Assembly: GCA_000413015.1 (NCBI GenBank)
Contig: KE332515.1
Coordinates: 1,553,940 to 1,617,939 of the forward strand
Direction of reading: 5' to 3'
DNA from: Treponema socranskii subsp. paredis ATCC 35535
GTDB lineage: Bacteria > Spirochaetota > Spirochaetia > Treponematales > Treponemataceae
DNA: 64,000 bases
Position numbers and translations under genes: made by a program
In this document: piece after piece, positions 42,440 to 54,709 of the stretch
Position numbering within the stretch: the stretch's first letter is position 1
Layout: each line of letters opens with the position of its first letter
The notes under the pieces: generated by a model
Databases searched by the model: none
What the model was told of the DNA's origin: nothing
What the model saw: only the letters and a program-made list of their open reading frames with translations

Positions 42440-42492
42440 ATAATCGATTGTAAACGTTTGACTAAACAAACGCAATAGCGTACGATAAAACC
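42440..42492. promoter_or_regulatory. Divergent overlapping promoters in a 53-bp gap
   Basis: Plus strand: TTGACT (42458-42463), 17-nt spacer, TACGAT (42481-42486), six bases to the ATG at 42493. Minus strand: TTGCGT, 17-nt spacer, TACAAT, seven bases to the ATG at 42439. The two promoters share most of the 53 bp, neither gene has an SD, and both mRNAs would be leaderless. Confidence 0.65.
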
Positions 42493-43158
42493 ATGTTTAC
42501 GCTGAACAAGTGCCTCGTTCACTCGTGCAAAAATCTTTCGCTCTCCGTTTTCGATAAAACGAACGGTATGACCGAAGAACGCGGATACTGTCTCAATCAC
42601 ACGCCCGATCCCGGACGCGCAAAAGAATCGATTTACGATTATATTAAAACGCACGACGTCATAGTCGGCTTAAACGCCGCAGGCATTATGTTCCGCGATA
42701 TCGATCTATCGAACAAGCGATTTTACGGCTGTAATTTTCAGCACTGTACGTTTATCGGCCTCCGCTCGGAAAGTTTGCTCGGTAAACTGTGCATGTTCGA
42801 TTTTGCAACCTTCGCCGACTGCATGTTCCCCGGCTCCGCAATGCAGTTTACGTCGTTCGCCTGCTGTACGTTTTCACACACGATATTTACCGGCAGCGAT
42901 ATGGTGCAAAACAATTTCAACGGCGTGCAGGCTTTTCAATCTTCGTTCGACGATTCGGACTTGTACAATTCGCGCTTTATCGGTGCGCGCCTCGTCGACA
43001 CGTCGATCAGAAATTGCAATATTAAAAATACGCTTTTTCTCGAATGCTCGTGCGAAAACGTTTCAATGAAAATGTCGAACACGAGGGAAGCCGTTTTCGA
43101 CCGCAAGGGAAGCGAACTCTTTCAGGGAATCGCTCCGAAGATGAGGGGCGGTATATGA
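42493..43158 (+). CDS. Pentapeptide-repeat protein with N-terminal Cys/His segment
   Basis: 221 residues. The N terminus has CLVHSCKN...GYCLNH (about 7-36), a possible zinc-binding element. From about residue 65, repeats of the A(D/N)LxX type run: IMFRDIDLSNKRFYGCNF, CTFIGLRS, TFADCMFPGSAMQFTSF, CTFSHTIFTGSDMVQNNF, SFDDSDLYNSRFIGARL. These fold as a right-handed quadrilateral helix. Function unknown; some relatives mimic DNA or regulate enzymes. The stop overlaps the start of the metallo-beta-lactamase gene (ATGA), so the two form an operon. Confidence 0.85.
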   Translation: MFTLNKCLVHSCKNLSLSVFDKTNGMTEERGYCLNHTPDPGRAKESIYDYIKTHDVIVGLNAAGIMFRDIDLSNKRFYGCNFQHCTFIGLRSESLLGKLCMFDFATFADCMFPGSAMQFTSFACCTFSHTIFTGSDMVQNNFNGVQAFQSSFDDSDLYNSRFIGARLVDTSIRNCNIKNTLFLECSCENVSMKMSNTREAVFDRKGSELFQGIAPKMRGGI

Positions 43159-43706
43159 AAATATATTTTCATCTCAACATCGGCGGATTTTCAAACTGTT
43201 ACATCATCGAAAACGAATTGACTAAAGAAGCGATCATCATCGATCCCGGAAAAATCACGGACGATATCATCAAACGCATCGAAGACGAATCGTACAAACT
43301 CACCGGCGTCTTTATCACGCACAACCACGGAAGTCACGTACACGGATTAAAAGCGCTGCGTAAAATATATACGCCCGCCGTCTATGCGGCCGACTGGGAA
43401 GTTGCGGGAAACGACACGCACGTCATCACGGGCGACGGAAAAATCCGCATTGCAGGTCTTACCGTGCGCTACATGGCGCTGCCCGGTCACACCGCCGATT
43501 CCATGATTTACAAAATCGGCAACGTCCTTTTTACCGGCGACAGCCTCTCTGCCGGAAAAATCGGAAGCACGAACAGCAGCTATTCGGATTTCGTGCTTCG
43601 GAAAAACATCGAACAAAAAATATTGTCTGAAAACGACGCGACCGTCATCATGCCGGGGCACGGGCCGCCGACCTGCGTCGGTGCGGAGCGTATGTTTATC
43701 GTATAA
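43155..43706 (+). CDS. Metallo-beta-lactamase-fold hydrolase (glyoxalase II-like)
   Basis: 183 residues starting MKIYFHLNIGGFSNCYIIE, SD GAGGGG. The metal motif reads THNHGSHVHG where the family normally has THxHxDHxxG, i.e. Asp of the second metal site is replaced by Ser. Other ligands remain: LPGHTADS, FTGDSLSAG (Asp) and MPGHGPPT (His). Probably a mono-zinc or altered-metal hydrolase; hydroxyacylglutathione hydrolase is a family assignment only. Its end overlaps the convergent HExxH gene by 11 bp. Confidence 0.85.
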   Translation: MKIYFHLNIGGFSNCYIIENELTKEAIIIDPGKITDDIIKRIEDESYKLTGVFITHNHGSHVHGLKALRKIYTPAVYAADWEVAGNDTHVITGDGKIRIAGLTVRYMALPGHTADSMIYKIGNVLFTGDSLSAGKIGSTNSSYSDFVLRKNIEQKILSENDATVIMPGHGPPTCVGAERMFIV

Positions 43707-45522
43707 GCCACACGCGGCCGCACGAAAGTCCCCAGTTATCGAACGCGTATTCGTCGAATACTTTCGCCGCATCTTCAAAGGGAATACCGCGTGTCTGCCG
43801 CACATGCGCTGCAAGCGCAGGGATCGCTCTTTGCACCGTCGTCCAATTTGCAAGATTGACAAAATACGCAGCGGAGGAAGAAACGGTTTGTTGCATGATA
43901 TACGCCATAAATTCGTTGTGTACGAGGTATTCGTCATTTAAATCGTAGTTGAGATTGGGATGCAAATGCCAATAGCCCGCTAAAAAATCGCGCGAAGCTT
44001 CATCCGTCGTATAAAAAACGGCGGCCGCGGCGTTACGGAAATTTTCGTCGGTAAAAAAAATGCCGTGCCATCCTTCATGCGCTATATAGCGATTGCGAAG
44101 CCATTCGGGTGATTCCTGCGAAATCGAAAGGAGCGCTCCGCGCCCCGCGGCGAATGAAGCGCCGTCGGCTGTTATCACGCCGTTTGCAAGCAGGATATCG
44201 CGTAAAAGAAGTTCGCGCGCATTGAGCGGAAAATTCTCAGCTTTCGCTTTTGTAAAAAACGCCGCAAGGGAGAGAGCATTGTAATCGTGCGCGTTAAAAC
44301 CGTGCATACCTTCGAGCGCTTCGTCGGTAAGAAGCGTACCGCGATAACCCATCTTTTCGGAAAAAAACGCGAGCCGCTTAAAAAAATCGTTTTGCACGGC
44401 GAAGTCTTTCGTATCGATAATAAGCACGCCGGGAAATCTGTCCCACTCGAAAAGTTCATAATCGCCCGTGCGCCACTTTGCCCGCGGCCATGAAATGATC
44501 AATCCCGGATCGGTTTTAAAAGGAGCAAAAATTTTTCCGCCCGCATTCAATTCGTTTTTGACATCGCTCCGCGTCATCATGAGGACGGGCATATTATCGA
44601 TTTTATCGCGGCAGGAAAACGTGGAAAAAGGATTCGCAAGAGCCGCCGTCGGTATATCGTACGCGTACGTTTTATTTCCGGAACCCGACACCCGCGTTTT
44701 ATTCGTATGAAAAATTATTAATTTTTCTCCGCCCGCATTCAGCTCCGTCTTTACGGGATTTTGCGCCGTACCCCAATCATCCGGCGCGTAAAACGCCGCG
44801 GTGATTTTCGGCATAACGGCCGTGTCCGTGTTATGCATAGGGAAGACAAGCGATGCGCCGGAAAAATCCGCTTCATCGGGCGACTCATGCATCACGCCGC
44901 CGTTCGGCGCAAAGGCAAAGAGGGGCACGGAAGCGCTTTTATCCCAGCCTATCGCCCCGCTTCGAATTTCCGCAGCGATGACCGAAGCCGGAGCGGCCGA
45001 GTACACGAAAAAACCGCACGGTATGCTTTTTCCGTTTTTCATTTCGTCTTTTCCGATCGAAAACGCGAGAGCGAATTCGGAAAGATCCTGCACTACAAGG
45101 CTTGCAAGCGGGCGCTTTTCGATCTCCTTTCGCAGCCTGCCTCGAAACGTAAAATCGTCGGCAAATAAAAAACCGAGCATAAACGTTTTATCCGCGCCCG
45201 CCGCCTCATCTCGTGCAATCCGTATGCGCACCGAAAGAGAAGCATCACCGAAGCGTTGAATATACGAATCGAGCAGCCGCTGCTGTTCATCCGTAAATCG
45301 ATAATACGCGCAGCCCGGCCGCGCCTTTTTCGATTTCGCATTTGCGTTCAACGCCCCAAGTTTCGACACAGGCGCTTGCATCTCTTCGGGAAAGACAAGC
45401 AAAAGCGAAGAAGTTTTCGACAGATATTTTTTTGCAAGCAGACCGATATCGCACGCGAGCAATACCGTAAGCACGCTTAAAAGGATTTTTTGCTTTATTG
45501 TTAATTTTTTTAAAAAAGACAT
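43696..45522 (-). CDS. Membrane-anchored protein with HExxH metallopeptidase motif
   Basis: 608 residues from the second of two adjacent ATGs (45522; the first, 45525, is equally possible). A short N-terminal membrane helix (about 11-30, ILLSVLTVLLACDIGLLA) anchors the protein. Near residue 500 is YIAHEGWHGIFFTDENF, an HExxH zinc motif, with VHNEFMAYIMQQ about 50 residues on supplying a candidate third ligand Glu, the gluzincin layout. The rest has no recognised family. Treponeme-type hypothetical, possibly a cell-surface peptidase. Confidence 0.7.
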   Translation of the reverse strand: MSFLKKLTIKQKILLSVLTVLLACDIGLLAKKYLSKTSSLLLVFPEEMQAPVSKLGALNANAKSKKARPGCAYYRFTDEQQRLLDSYIQRFGDASLSVRIRIARDEAAGADKTFMLGFLFADDFTFRGRLRKEIEKRPLASLVVQDLSEFALAFSIGKDEMKNGKSIPCGFFVYSAAPASVIAAEIRSGAIGWDKSASVPLFAFAPNGGVMHESPDEADFSGASLVFPMHNTDTAVMPKITAAFYAPDDWGTAQNPVKTELNAGGEKLIIFHTNKTRVSGSGNKTYAYDIPTAALANPFSTFSCRDKIDNMPVLMMTRSDVKNELNAGGKIFAPFKTDPGLIISWPRAKWRTGDYELFEWDRFPGVLIIDTKDFAVQNDFFKRLAFFSEKMGYRGTLLTDEALEGMHGFNAHDYNALSLAAFFTKAKAENFPLNARELLLRDILLANGVITADGASFAAGRGALLSISQESPEWLRNRYIAHEGWHGIFFTDENFRNAAAAVFYTTDEASRDFLAGYWHLHPNLNYDLNDEYLVHNEFMAYIMQQTVSSSAAYFVNLANWTTVQRAIPALAAHVRQTRGIPFEDAAKVFDEYAFDNWGLSCGRVWLIR

Positions 45523-45525
45523 CAT

Positions 45526-45570
45526 CGGGCAATACTACATTTTTTTTATAAAAATAGCTATACTGCCGTT
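45526..45570. promoter_or_regulatory. 45-bp divergent promoter region
   Basis: Plus strand TATACT (45559-45564) lies six bases before the ATG at 45571. Minus strand TAGTAT lies six bases before the first ATG of the divergent gene. -35 elements are poor. The very short gap again implies leaderless or near-leaderless starts. Confidence 0.4.
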
Positions 45571-46206
45571 ATGTTCGCCGTTATCCCTCATCCGACGGAA
45601 GCGCTCATCCTGTCGCGCACGCAAAAAGCAACGCTTTCACACCTCAATGCCGAAGCGGGAAAACCTTGCTGGATTCCGCTCTTTCCGCTGTGGGCGTTTT
45701 TTAATAATTTCGATTACTCCGCGGCTGAAAGCGATACGACCATGCAAACAGGCGGCAATGTGAATACGGCATTCGACGCGACGCAGCTGAAAACGATACG
45801 AAATGCGATCGCGTCGTTTACGATCGGTACACCCTCTATTTCAAACGGAGAATTCTTTTTTCCCGCAATATTGCGCTTCCGAAACGGAGATGCCGCCTGC
45901 GGAAAAATATTCGCCGGAAAAAAAACGGATTGCAATACGGAATCGCCCCGTGCCTGCGAAAATGAAAAAAAATTATTCGTCGGCTTTCCCTGCTCCTGCA
46001 GCGTGTTCAGAATTGCGGATGCGGAAATCGGCGAAAACAAAGCCGCAAACGATGAGAGTGAAACCGAAAACATTGCCGGCAAACGCACTGAAAACATATC
46101 CGCGTATCCCGGCGATACGGACGACGCGGAACTTCGTACATGGCGCGTACATGCATCGCTTTGGGTAAAGGTAGGAAGTGATATACAAAAAACAATTCAC
46201 AAATAA
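45571..46206 (+). CDS. Hypothetical protein
   Basis: 211 residues, no signal peptide. The N-terminal half (MFAVIPHPTEALILSR, KPCWIPLFPLWAFF, AIASFTIGTPSISNGEFFFP) looks like a globular domain with mixed alpha/beta character; the C-terminal half is acidic and low-complexity (ENKAANDESETENIAG) before a final WRVHASLWVKVG strand. No family recognised. The 3' end overlaps the next ORF by 29 bp. Confidence 0.6.
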   Translation: MFAVIPHPTEALILSRTQKATLSHLNAEAGKPCWIPLFPLWAFFNNFDYSAAESDTTMQTGGNVNTAFDATQLKTIRNAIASFTIGTPSISNGEFFFPAILRFRNGDAACGKIFAGKKTDCNTESPRACENEKKLFVGFPCSCSVFRIADAEIGENKAANDESETENIAGKRTENISAYPGDTDDAELRTWRVHASLWVKVGSDIQKTIHK

Positions 46207-46630
46207 AAGACCTTTAATTACCGATGCAATAAGGGAAATTTTTAAATACATTATTTTCCCTGAATTTTATACCGTAAAAGATTTACAAAACAATGAATAC
46301 GTATTTTTAAAAACGAATGAAACTGCAATCGATTCATTGGAGCTGGTTAAAGACAAAACTCAAACAGAAGCATTTGAGAATCATGTTCATATTTTCGGAA
46401 AAACAAAACGCACGGAACAAGAAAAAGTTTTAGAAGCGACAAGATTAATTATAGATAATTTAACAAAAAATTTAAAGATAAATTTTCCGAATAAGAAATT
46501 TCATGTTTATTTAGATTGCGATTTTTTCGATCACGTAATAATAAGATTTCATCAACATTGGAAAGACGAGTTACCTTACTATAATGTTCGAGAGTTTCCG
46601 AATATTGAAGAATATACCATAGGCATGTAA
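46178..46630 (+). CDS. Hypothetical AT-rich protein upstream of the rRNA operon
   Basis: 150 residues, GTG start near AGGTAGGAA (spacing is short, so the start is uncertain). Lys/Asn-rich with many Phe/Tyr; features TEQEKVLEATRLIIDNLTKN helix and HVYLDCDFFDHVIIRFHQHW strand pair. AT-rich compared with its neighbours, suggesting recent acquisition. It overlaps the preceding ORF. No family recognised; immunity-like small proteins have this look, but that is speculation. Confidence 0.55.
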   Translation: MIYKKQFTNKRPLITDAIREIFKYIIFPEFYTVKDLQNNEYVFLKTNETAIDSLELVKDKTQTEAFENHVHIFGKTKRTEQEKVLEATRLIIDNLTKNLKINFPNKKFHVYLDCDFFDHVIIRFHQHWKDELPYYNVREFPNIEEYTIGM

Positions 46631-46680
46631 ATATTTTCCCTGAGAAAAAATGGTAAAATAATGCTTTTTATAAAAAAAGA

Positions 46681-46793
46681 GCCCGGCAGCTACCTACTTT
46701 CCCGCTTGGAAGCAGTATCATCGGCGCAAGGGAGCTTGACTTCCGTGTTCGGAATGGGAACGGGTATTTCCTCCCCGCCATGGCCACCGGGCA
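46681..46793 (-). rRNA. rrf: 5S ribosomal RNA
   Basis: Reverse strand begins TGCCCGGTGGCCATGGCGGGG and contains CCCATTCCGAACACGGAAGTCAAG, the conserved 5S loop, ending ...AGGTAGCTGCCGGGC. Last gene of the operon, about 128 nt after 23S. Confidence 0.95.
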
Positions 46794-46920
46794 ATAATTG
46801 CCGTACAAAAAGAAAAAGGAAGAAGGGGGCAGACGAAAACCAAAACGCCTGCCGTCATTTCATACAAGCTTTTATGTGCTCGTAAGTATAGCGTTTCGCG
46901 CATAGGCACGGGAACGATAA

Positions 46921-49868
<2,948 letters not shown>

Positions 49869-49988
49869 TCTCTTTCCCGCGCTTTAAGCTTCCAACCGCT
49901 TATGCGCTCAAACCTTCTTCCCTTCCCTATATTTTCAAAGAGCATGCGTACCCTGCCGGTACGCCCTCACTTCTGTCCTTTTTGAATC

Positions 49989-50062
49989 TGGGACAGAATA
50001 GAGTTGAACTATTGACCCCCGCCTTATCAGAGCGGTGCTCTAACCAACTGAGCTACTGTCCC
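49989..50062 (-). tRNA. tRNA-Ile (GAT anticodon)
   Basis: Minus strand GGGACAGTAGCTCAGTTGG ... CTCTGATAAGGC ... GGTCAATAGTTCAACTC... CTGTCCCA. Acceptor stem GGGACAG/CTGTCCC, anticodon GAT, T loop TTCAACT. Lies in the 16S-23S spacer, the usual spacer isoacceptor. No encoded CCA. Confidence 0.95.
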
Positions 50063-50204
50063 GTATTTGATAATAGCCGCACTTGCTGCTCAAGGGGCAC
50101 AGGGAAAGAAAGAAAGCCGGACTGTCTCAAAACACTCTCGTGCGGACAACATCCTTCGACACATGCGGTTTGCGCGCGTACACTGCGCGCCCCTCTTCCC
50201 TTGG

Positions 50205-51745
<1,541 letters not shown>

Positions 51746-51911
51746 GTTCCCGGATTGCTCCGGGTCTAATTACGTTTCGTTTGTCCCCGCTTACTCTTTT
51801 GCTCTCGCTTATTTCAGTTCGGGAGACTTATATGTCTCCGCATGCGTCTTGCTTTCTTTCCTTCCCTTTGCCTGTCAAACAGCGCACCTGCGGTTTTCGC
51901 GGGTAGCTTGT

Positions 51912-51941
51912 AATTTACCGCTTTTTCTCCTTGCGTGTCAA
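51912..51941 (-). promoter_or_regulatory. rRNA operon promoter
   Basis: Minus strand TTGACA (51941-51936), 18-nt spacer, TAAATT (51917-51912). Predicted start near 51905, giving a leader of about 160 nt to the 16S 5' end. Confidence 0.6.
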
Positions 51942-51945
51942 GTAC

Positions 51946-52277
51946 TTCCCCCCGCTTTTTTCAATATTTTTTCTTCCCCCCCGCTCCGCCCCCCCTGCCC
52001 GCCGGTACTCGCCACTGCCCCCGAATGCGGCTTGAAAATACAGCGCGCTCACACGGGGCATACCCGTACAGACAACGAGCGTTCGCCAGACTGCGCGGGG
52101 TATAGTACAAATTTATTATTAATAATATGCTTAATCTTTTTGCCAAAATATCGTAAACACAAAACAAGGAAGAGAGATCGCGAACGGAAATTATATCGCG
52201 CCGATAAAAAACTTCCCCCAAAGAAACGAAGCAAAGTATCATTTTTCCAATCGCAAAACCGCAGCTTTAATTGAAAA
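51946..52277. other. Upstream spacer of the rRNA operon, nothing recognised
   Basis: C-rich (TTCCCCCCCGCTCCGCCCCCCC) followed by AT-rich DNA up to the end of the kinase-like gene. No ORF with coding character, RNA or repeat supported. The AT-rich part (52090-52200) could act as an UP-type enhancer or terminator for the minus-strand gene above, but this is not shown. Confidence 0.4.
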
Positions 52278-53102
52278 TCATTTCGGGTGCGCTTTAAAAT
52301 CCTGAACGATGCTTATACGGGATTTCACATCGTATCCGGGCATTTCTTTTTTTGCAAGCGCGACGGCTTGTTCGACTACGGCGGATGAATCCGCAACACC
52401 GCGCAATACGATCATACCGCCTTCGATTTCAGCATGTAAAAATTCGATATTGACTTTATGCGTAAACACCAGCGTATTGACAAGTTTCTGCGCCGAAAGA
52501 AGCGTTTTTATTTTTTCCGTTCCCAGTACATCGCGTTCGGGAGAAATATGAGATCGAACGAAATCGGCAATAAACGATCCCGCTTCTTCCGTTCCGACAA
52601 GTCCCGTGTTCAGTACAAAATGAAAATGCGACGGATCGGCGATATCGACATTGAAAAAACTTTTATGAAACCCGCTTCTGTCTTTATCACTCTCATCAAT
52701 TTTTTGTTGCGCCTGTTTCGATGTACATGCAAATTCATTTTGAAGCCGCTCCTGTCTGACCGAATCTTCGGCAACAAGACGAAACGAAACGACATTAGGA
52801 ACACCTTCCAATATAATGTAGGCTCCACGCCCTATAAGCACGCAGTTGTTTTGACTTGCGGCTTCGAGAACCGCAGTCTGCAGATAGTGCAGATATTCGT
52901 CACGGTCTTTAACAAGAGCTGCAAAAAATCCGGGTTTTTTTTCATCATATTTGCCGAGTTTTTCGGCCGAAAATCCGAGCTGCACGATACGCTTTTCAAG
53001 TTCATCTTTTCGGATAAACTTAAACTTAAGTTTTTCCGCTGCAACGCTCGCAATCTCATCGCCGAACGTTGCAAGTTGTCGAGAAATTGCAACAATAGCC
53101 AT
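52278..53102 (-). CDS. Cytidylate kinase-like protein with C-terminal BON-like domain
   Basis: 274 residues. The N-terminal 200 residues follow the cytidylate-kinase-like family (PF13189): IVAISRQLATFGDEIASVAAE, FIRKDELEKRI, NNCVLIGRGAYIIL, VSFRLVAEDSVRQERL. The usual glycine-rich phosphate loop (ISRQ.GSGG) reads ATFGDE, so nucleotide binding may be altered. The last 60 residues (HAEIEGGMIVLRGVADSSAV...KKEMPGYDVKSRI) match a BON/OsmY-like fold. ATG at 53102 with SD AGAGGT. Upstream of and divergent from the Nudix gene. Confidence 0.75.
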   Translation of the reverse strand: MAIVAISRQLATFGDEIASVAAEKLKFKFIRKDELEKRIVQLGFSAEKLGKYDEKKPGFFAALVKDRDEYLHYLQTAVLEAASQNNCVLIGRGAYIILEGVPNVVSFRLVAEDSVRQERLQNEFACTSKQAQQKIDESDKDRSGFHKSFFNVDIADPSHFHFVLNTGLVGTEEAGSFIADFVRSHISPERDVLGTEKIKTLLSAQKLVNTLVFTHKVNIEFLHAEIEGGMIVLRGVADSSAVVEQAVALAKKEMPGYDVKSRISIVQDFKAHPK

Positions 53103-53294
53103 ACGCACCTCTCATAAAAAATTTTCCAGAAAGTTTTAATATCCGAAAAAGTTTTTAGCCGTGCACACGAATACACGCTTTTATAAATTTCCTAAATACA
53201 GTATAACTCAAGATAACCGAAAAATAAAGCAATTTATTTTATAAGGTGAATACAAAATACATTTTATACATTAATGTTACGGGAGTGACCGGAT

Positions 53295-53855
53295 ATGAAT
53301 GCTGACGACAGCGCGCTTATTTGGCAGGAAAACGGAAAACGCGTATTATTAAAAACACCTGTATTTACGGTAACCGAAACGGACAGTGTTGCATCCGACG
53401 GACAAAAAGGAAACTACATGGTCATCGAACCGGGTCACGATTGGGCGATCGTCGTACCGGTACACGGAAGTAAATTTTTGATGGTAAAACAATGGCGGCA
53501 TGCCGAATGCGTGCTGAGCATCGAATTCCCCGGCGGCGTCATGGACGAAGGAGAAACGCCCGAACAGGCTGCCGCGCGGGAGCTGCTCGAAGAAACGGGA
53601 CACACGGCAGGACGGCTGACTTACCTCGGAACGATGAGTCCCAATCCCGCGCTCATGTCGAATCACGTGCATTTTTTCGCAGCGGAAGATTTGACGAATA
53701 TCCACGAACAGCATTTGGATAAAGACGAATACGTGCAATACCTCGAACTCGATCAACAGGAAGTAATCGACGGTCTCGGCACAAAAAAAGAATATTCACA
53801 CGCGCTCATGGCAGCGGCCGTCGCACTCTATCAGCGGCAAAAAGAAAAAGCGTAA
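53295..53855 (+). CDS. Nudix hydrolase (ADP-ribose pyrophosphatase-like)
   Basis: 186 residues. The Nudix box is complete: GGVMDEGETPEQAAARELLE followed by ETGH (about residues 80-103). The N-terminal beta domain (VFTVTETDSVASDG) and IVVPVHGSKFLMVKQWRHA match ADP-ribose/GDP-mannose hydrolases of the NudF type. SD GGGAG. It likely removes toxic or signalling nucleoside diphosphates. Confidence 0.88.
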   Translation: MNADDSALIWQENGKRVLLKTPVFTVTETDSVASDGQKGNYMVIEPGHDWAIVVPVHGSKFLMVKQWRHAECVLSIEFPGGVMDEGETPEQAAARELLEETGHTAGRLTYLGTMSPNPALMSNHVHFFAAEDLTNIHEQHLDKDEYVQYLELDQQEVIDGLGTKKEYSHALMAAAVALYQRQKEKA

Positions 53856-53945
53856 AAACAAACGAAATATTTTTAACAATACGCGGTAAGGAAAATTTCA
53901 AAGCTGAAGTTTAAACAGTTTTATTTCCGAATTATTAAACGCGAT

Positions 53946-53987
53946 AAAAAAAATCCGGCCGGTGTACAAACGCACATCGACCGGATT
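53946..53987 (-). terminator. Terminator of the LysM-lipoprotein operon
   Basis: AATCCGGCCGGTGT / ACATCGACCGGATT (53952-53987) with two mismatches, followed on the minus strand by eight T. Sits between the Nudix gene and the convergent LysM gene. Confidence 0.7.
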
Positions 53988-54010
53988 ACATTTAAACGCC
54001 GGACGCGGAA

Positions 54011-54709
54011 TCAGCGCGCGACGTTGTACGGATCGTAAGCCTTCGCAGGATCGTAGACGCCGGCACGGATTTCACCGCTCAAGCTCGGAATCTGCATCTT
54101 CATACCGGGCAAAATCAAATTCGGATCTTCGGGACGCGGGATATTCGTTTTGTTCGCCTGATACAGGTTTTCCCACAAAAGGGGATTATTGTAGATATAC
54201 GGACGCCCCGAAATATTCCAAAAGCAATCCTTCGTATCCGCCCACGGACGGACGACATAGAATTCGGGAAGCGGAGTTACTTCGCGCACACCGTCAAGCA
54301 AGGCAACCGATTCGCGCGCATAATTTGCCGCAGCTTTATAATCTTCGCCTTTATAGGCTTTTTCAGCACCGGAATATTTATTTTGCGCAGCGGTAAACGC
54401 CATGGGGAAATTTTTATCCGCATCGATACTCTTTGCCCACGCGATTTTATTTTGCGCAATTTTCATTTCATCGTCGGCCGCTTTTTTTGCGAGCATCATA
54501 TCGATGTATGCACGGGAAAGCGCCGCATTTTCTTCGGCTTTTTTCGAAAGCTCGATCGATTCGTCGTATCTGCCCGCATTGAGCGCGGCTTGAGCTTGGC
54601 GCGTATACTCATCGGCGAGCTTTTGATACGTATTGTTTTTGTAACTTACGGCAAACGCAACCGTTCCGGCAAACGCAATCGAAGCGATAATAATTAATAA
54701 TTTTTTCAT
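54011..54709 (-). CDS. LysM-domain envelope protein
   Basis: 232 residues. Signal-anchor/signal peptide (LLIIIASIAFAGTVAFAV, 4-21), a helical middle with TPR-like Ala pairs (ALNAGRYDESIELSKKAEEN), and a C-terminal LysM-like peptidoglycan-binding domain (FYVVRPWADTKDCFWNISGR ... NLILPGMKMQIPS). Start overlaps the upstream lipoprotein stop by ATGA, so the two are coupled and probably act together at the periplasmic/wall side of the envelope. Confidence 0.82.
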   Translation of the reverse strand: MKKLLIIIASIAFAGTVAFAVSYKNNTYQKLADEYTRQAQAALNAGRYDESIELSKKAEENAALSRAYIDMMLAKKAADDEMKIAQNKIAWAKSIDADKNFPMAFTAAQNKYSGAEKAYKGEDYKAAANYARESVALLDGVREVTPLPEFYVVRPWADTKDCFWNISGRPYIYNNPLLWENLYQANKTNIPRPEDPNLILPGMKMQIPSLSGEIRAGVYDPAKAYDPYNVAR

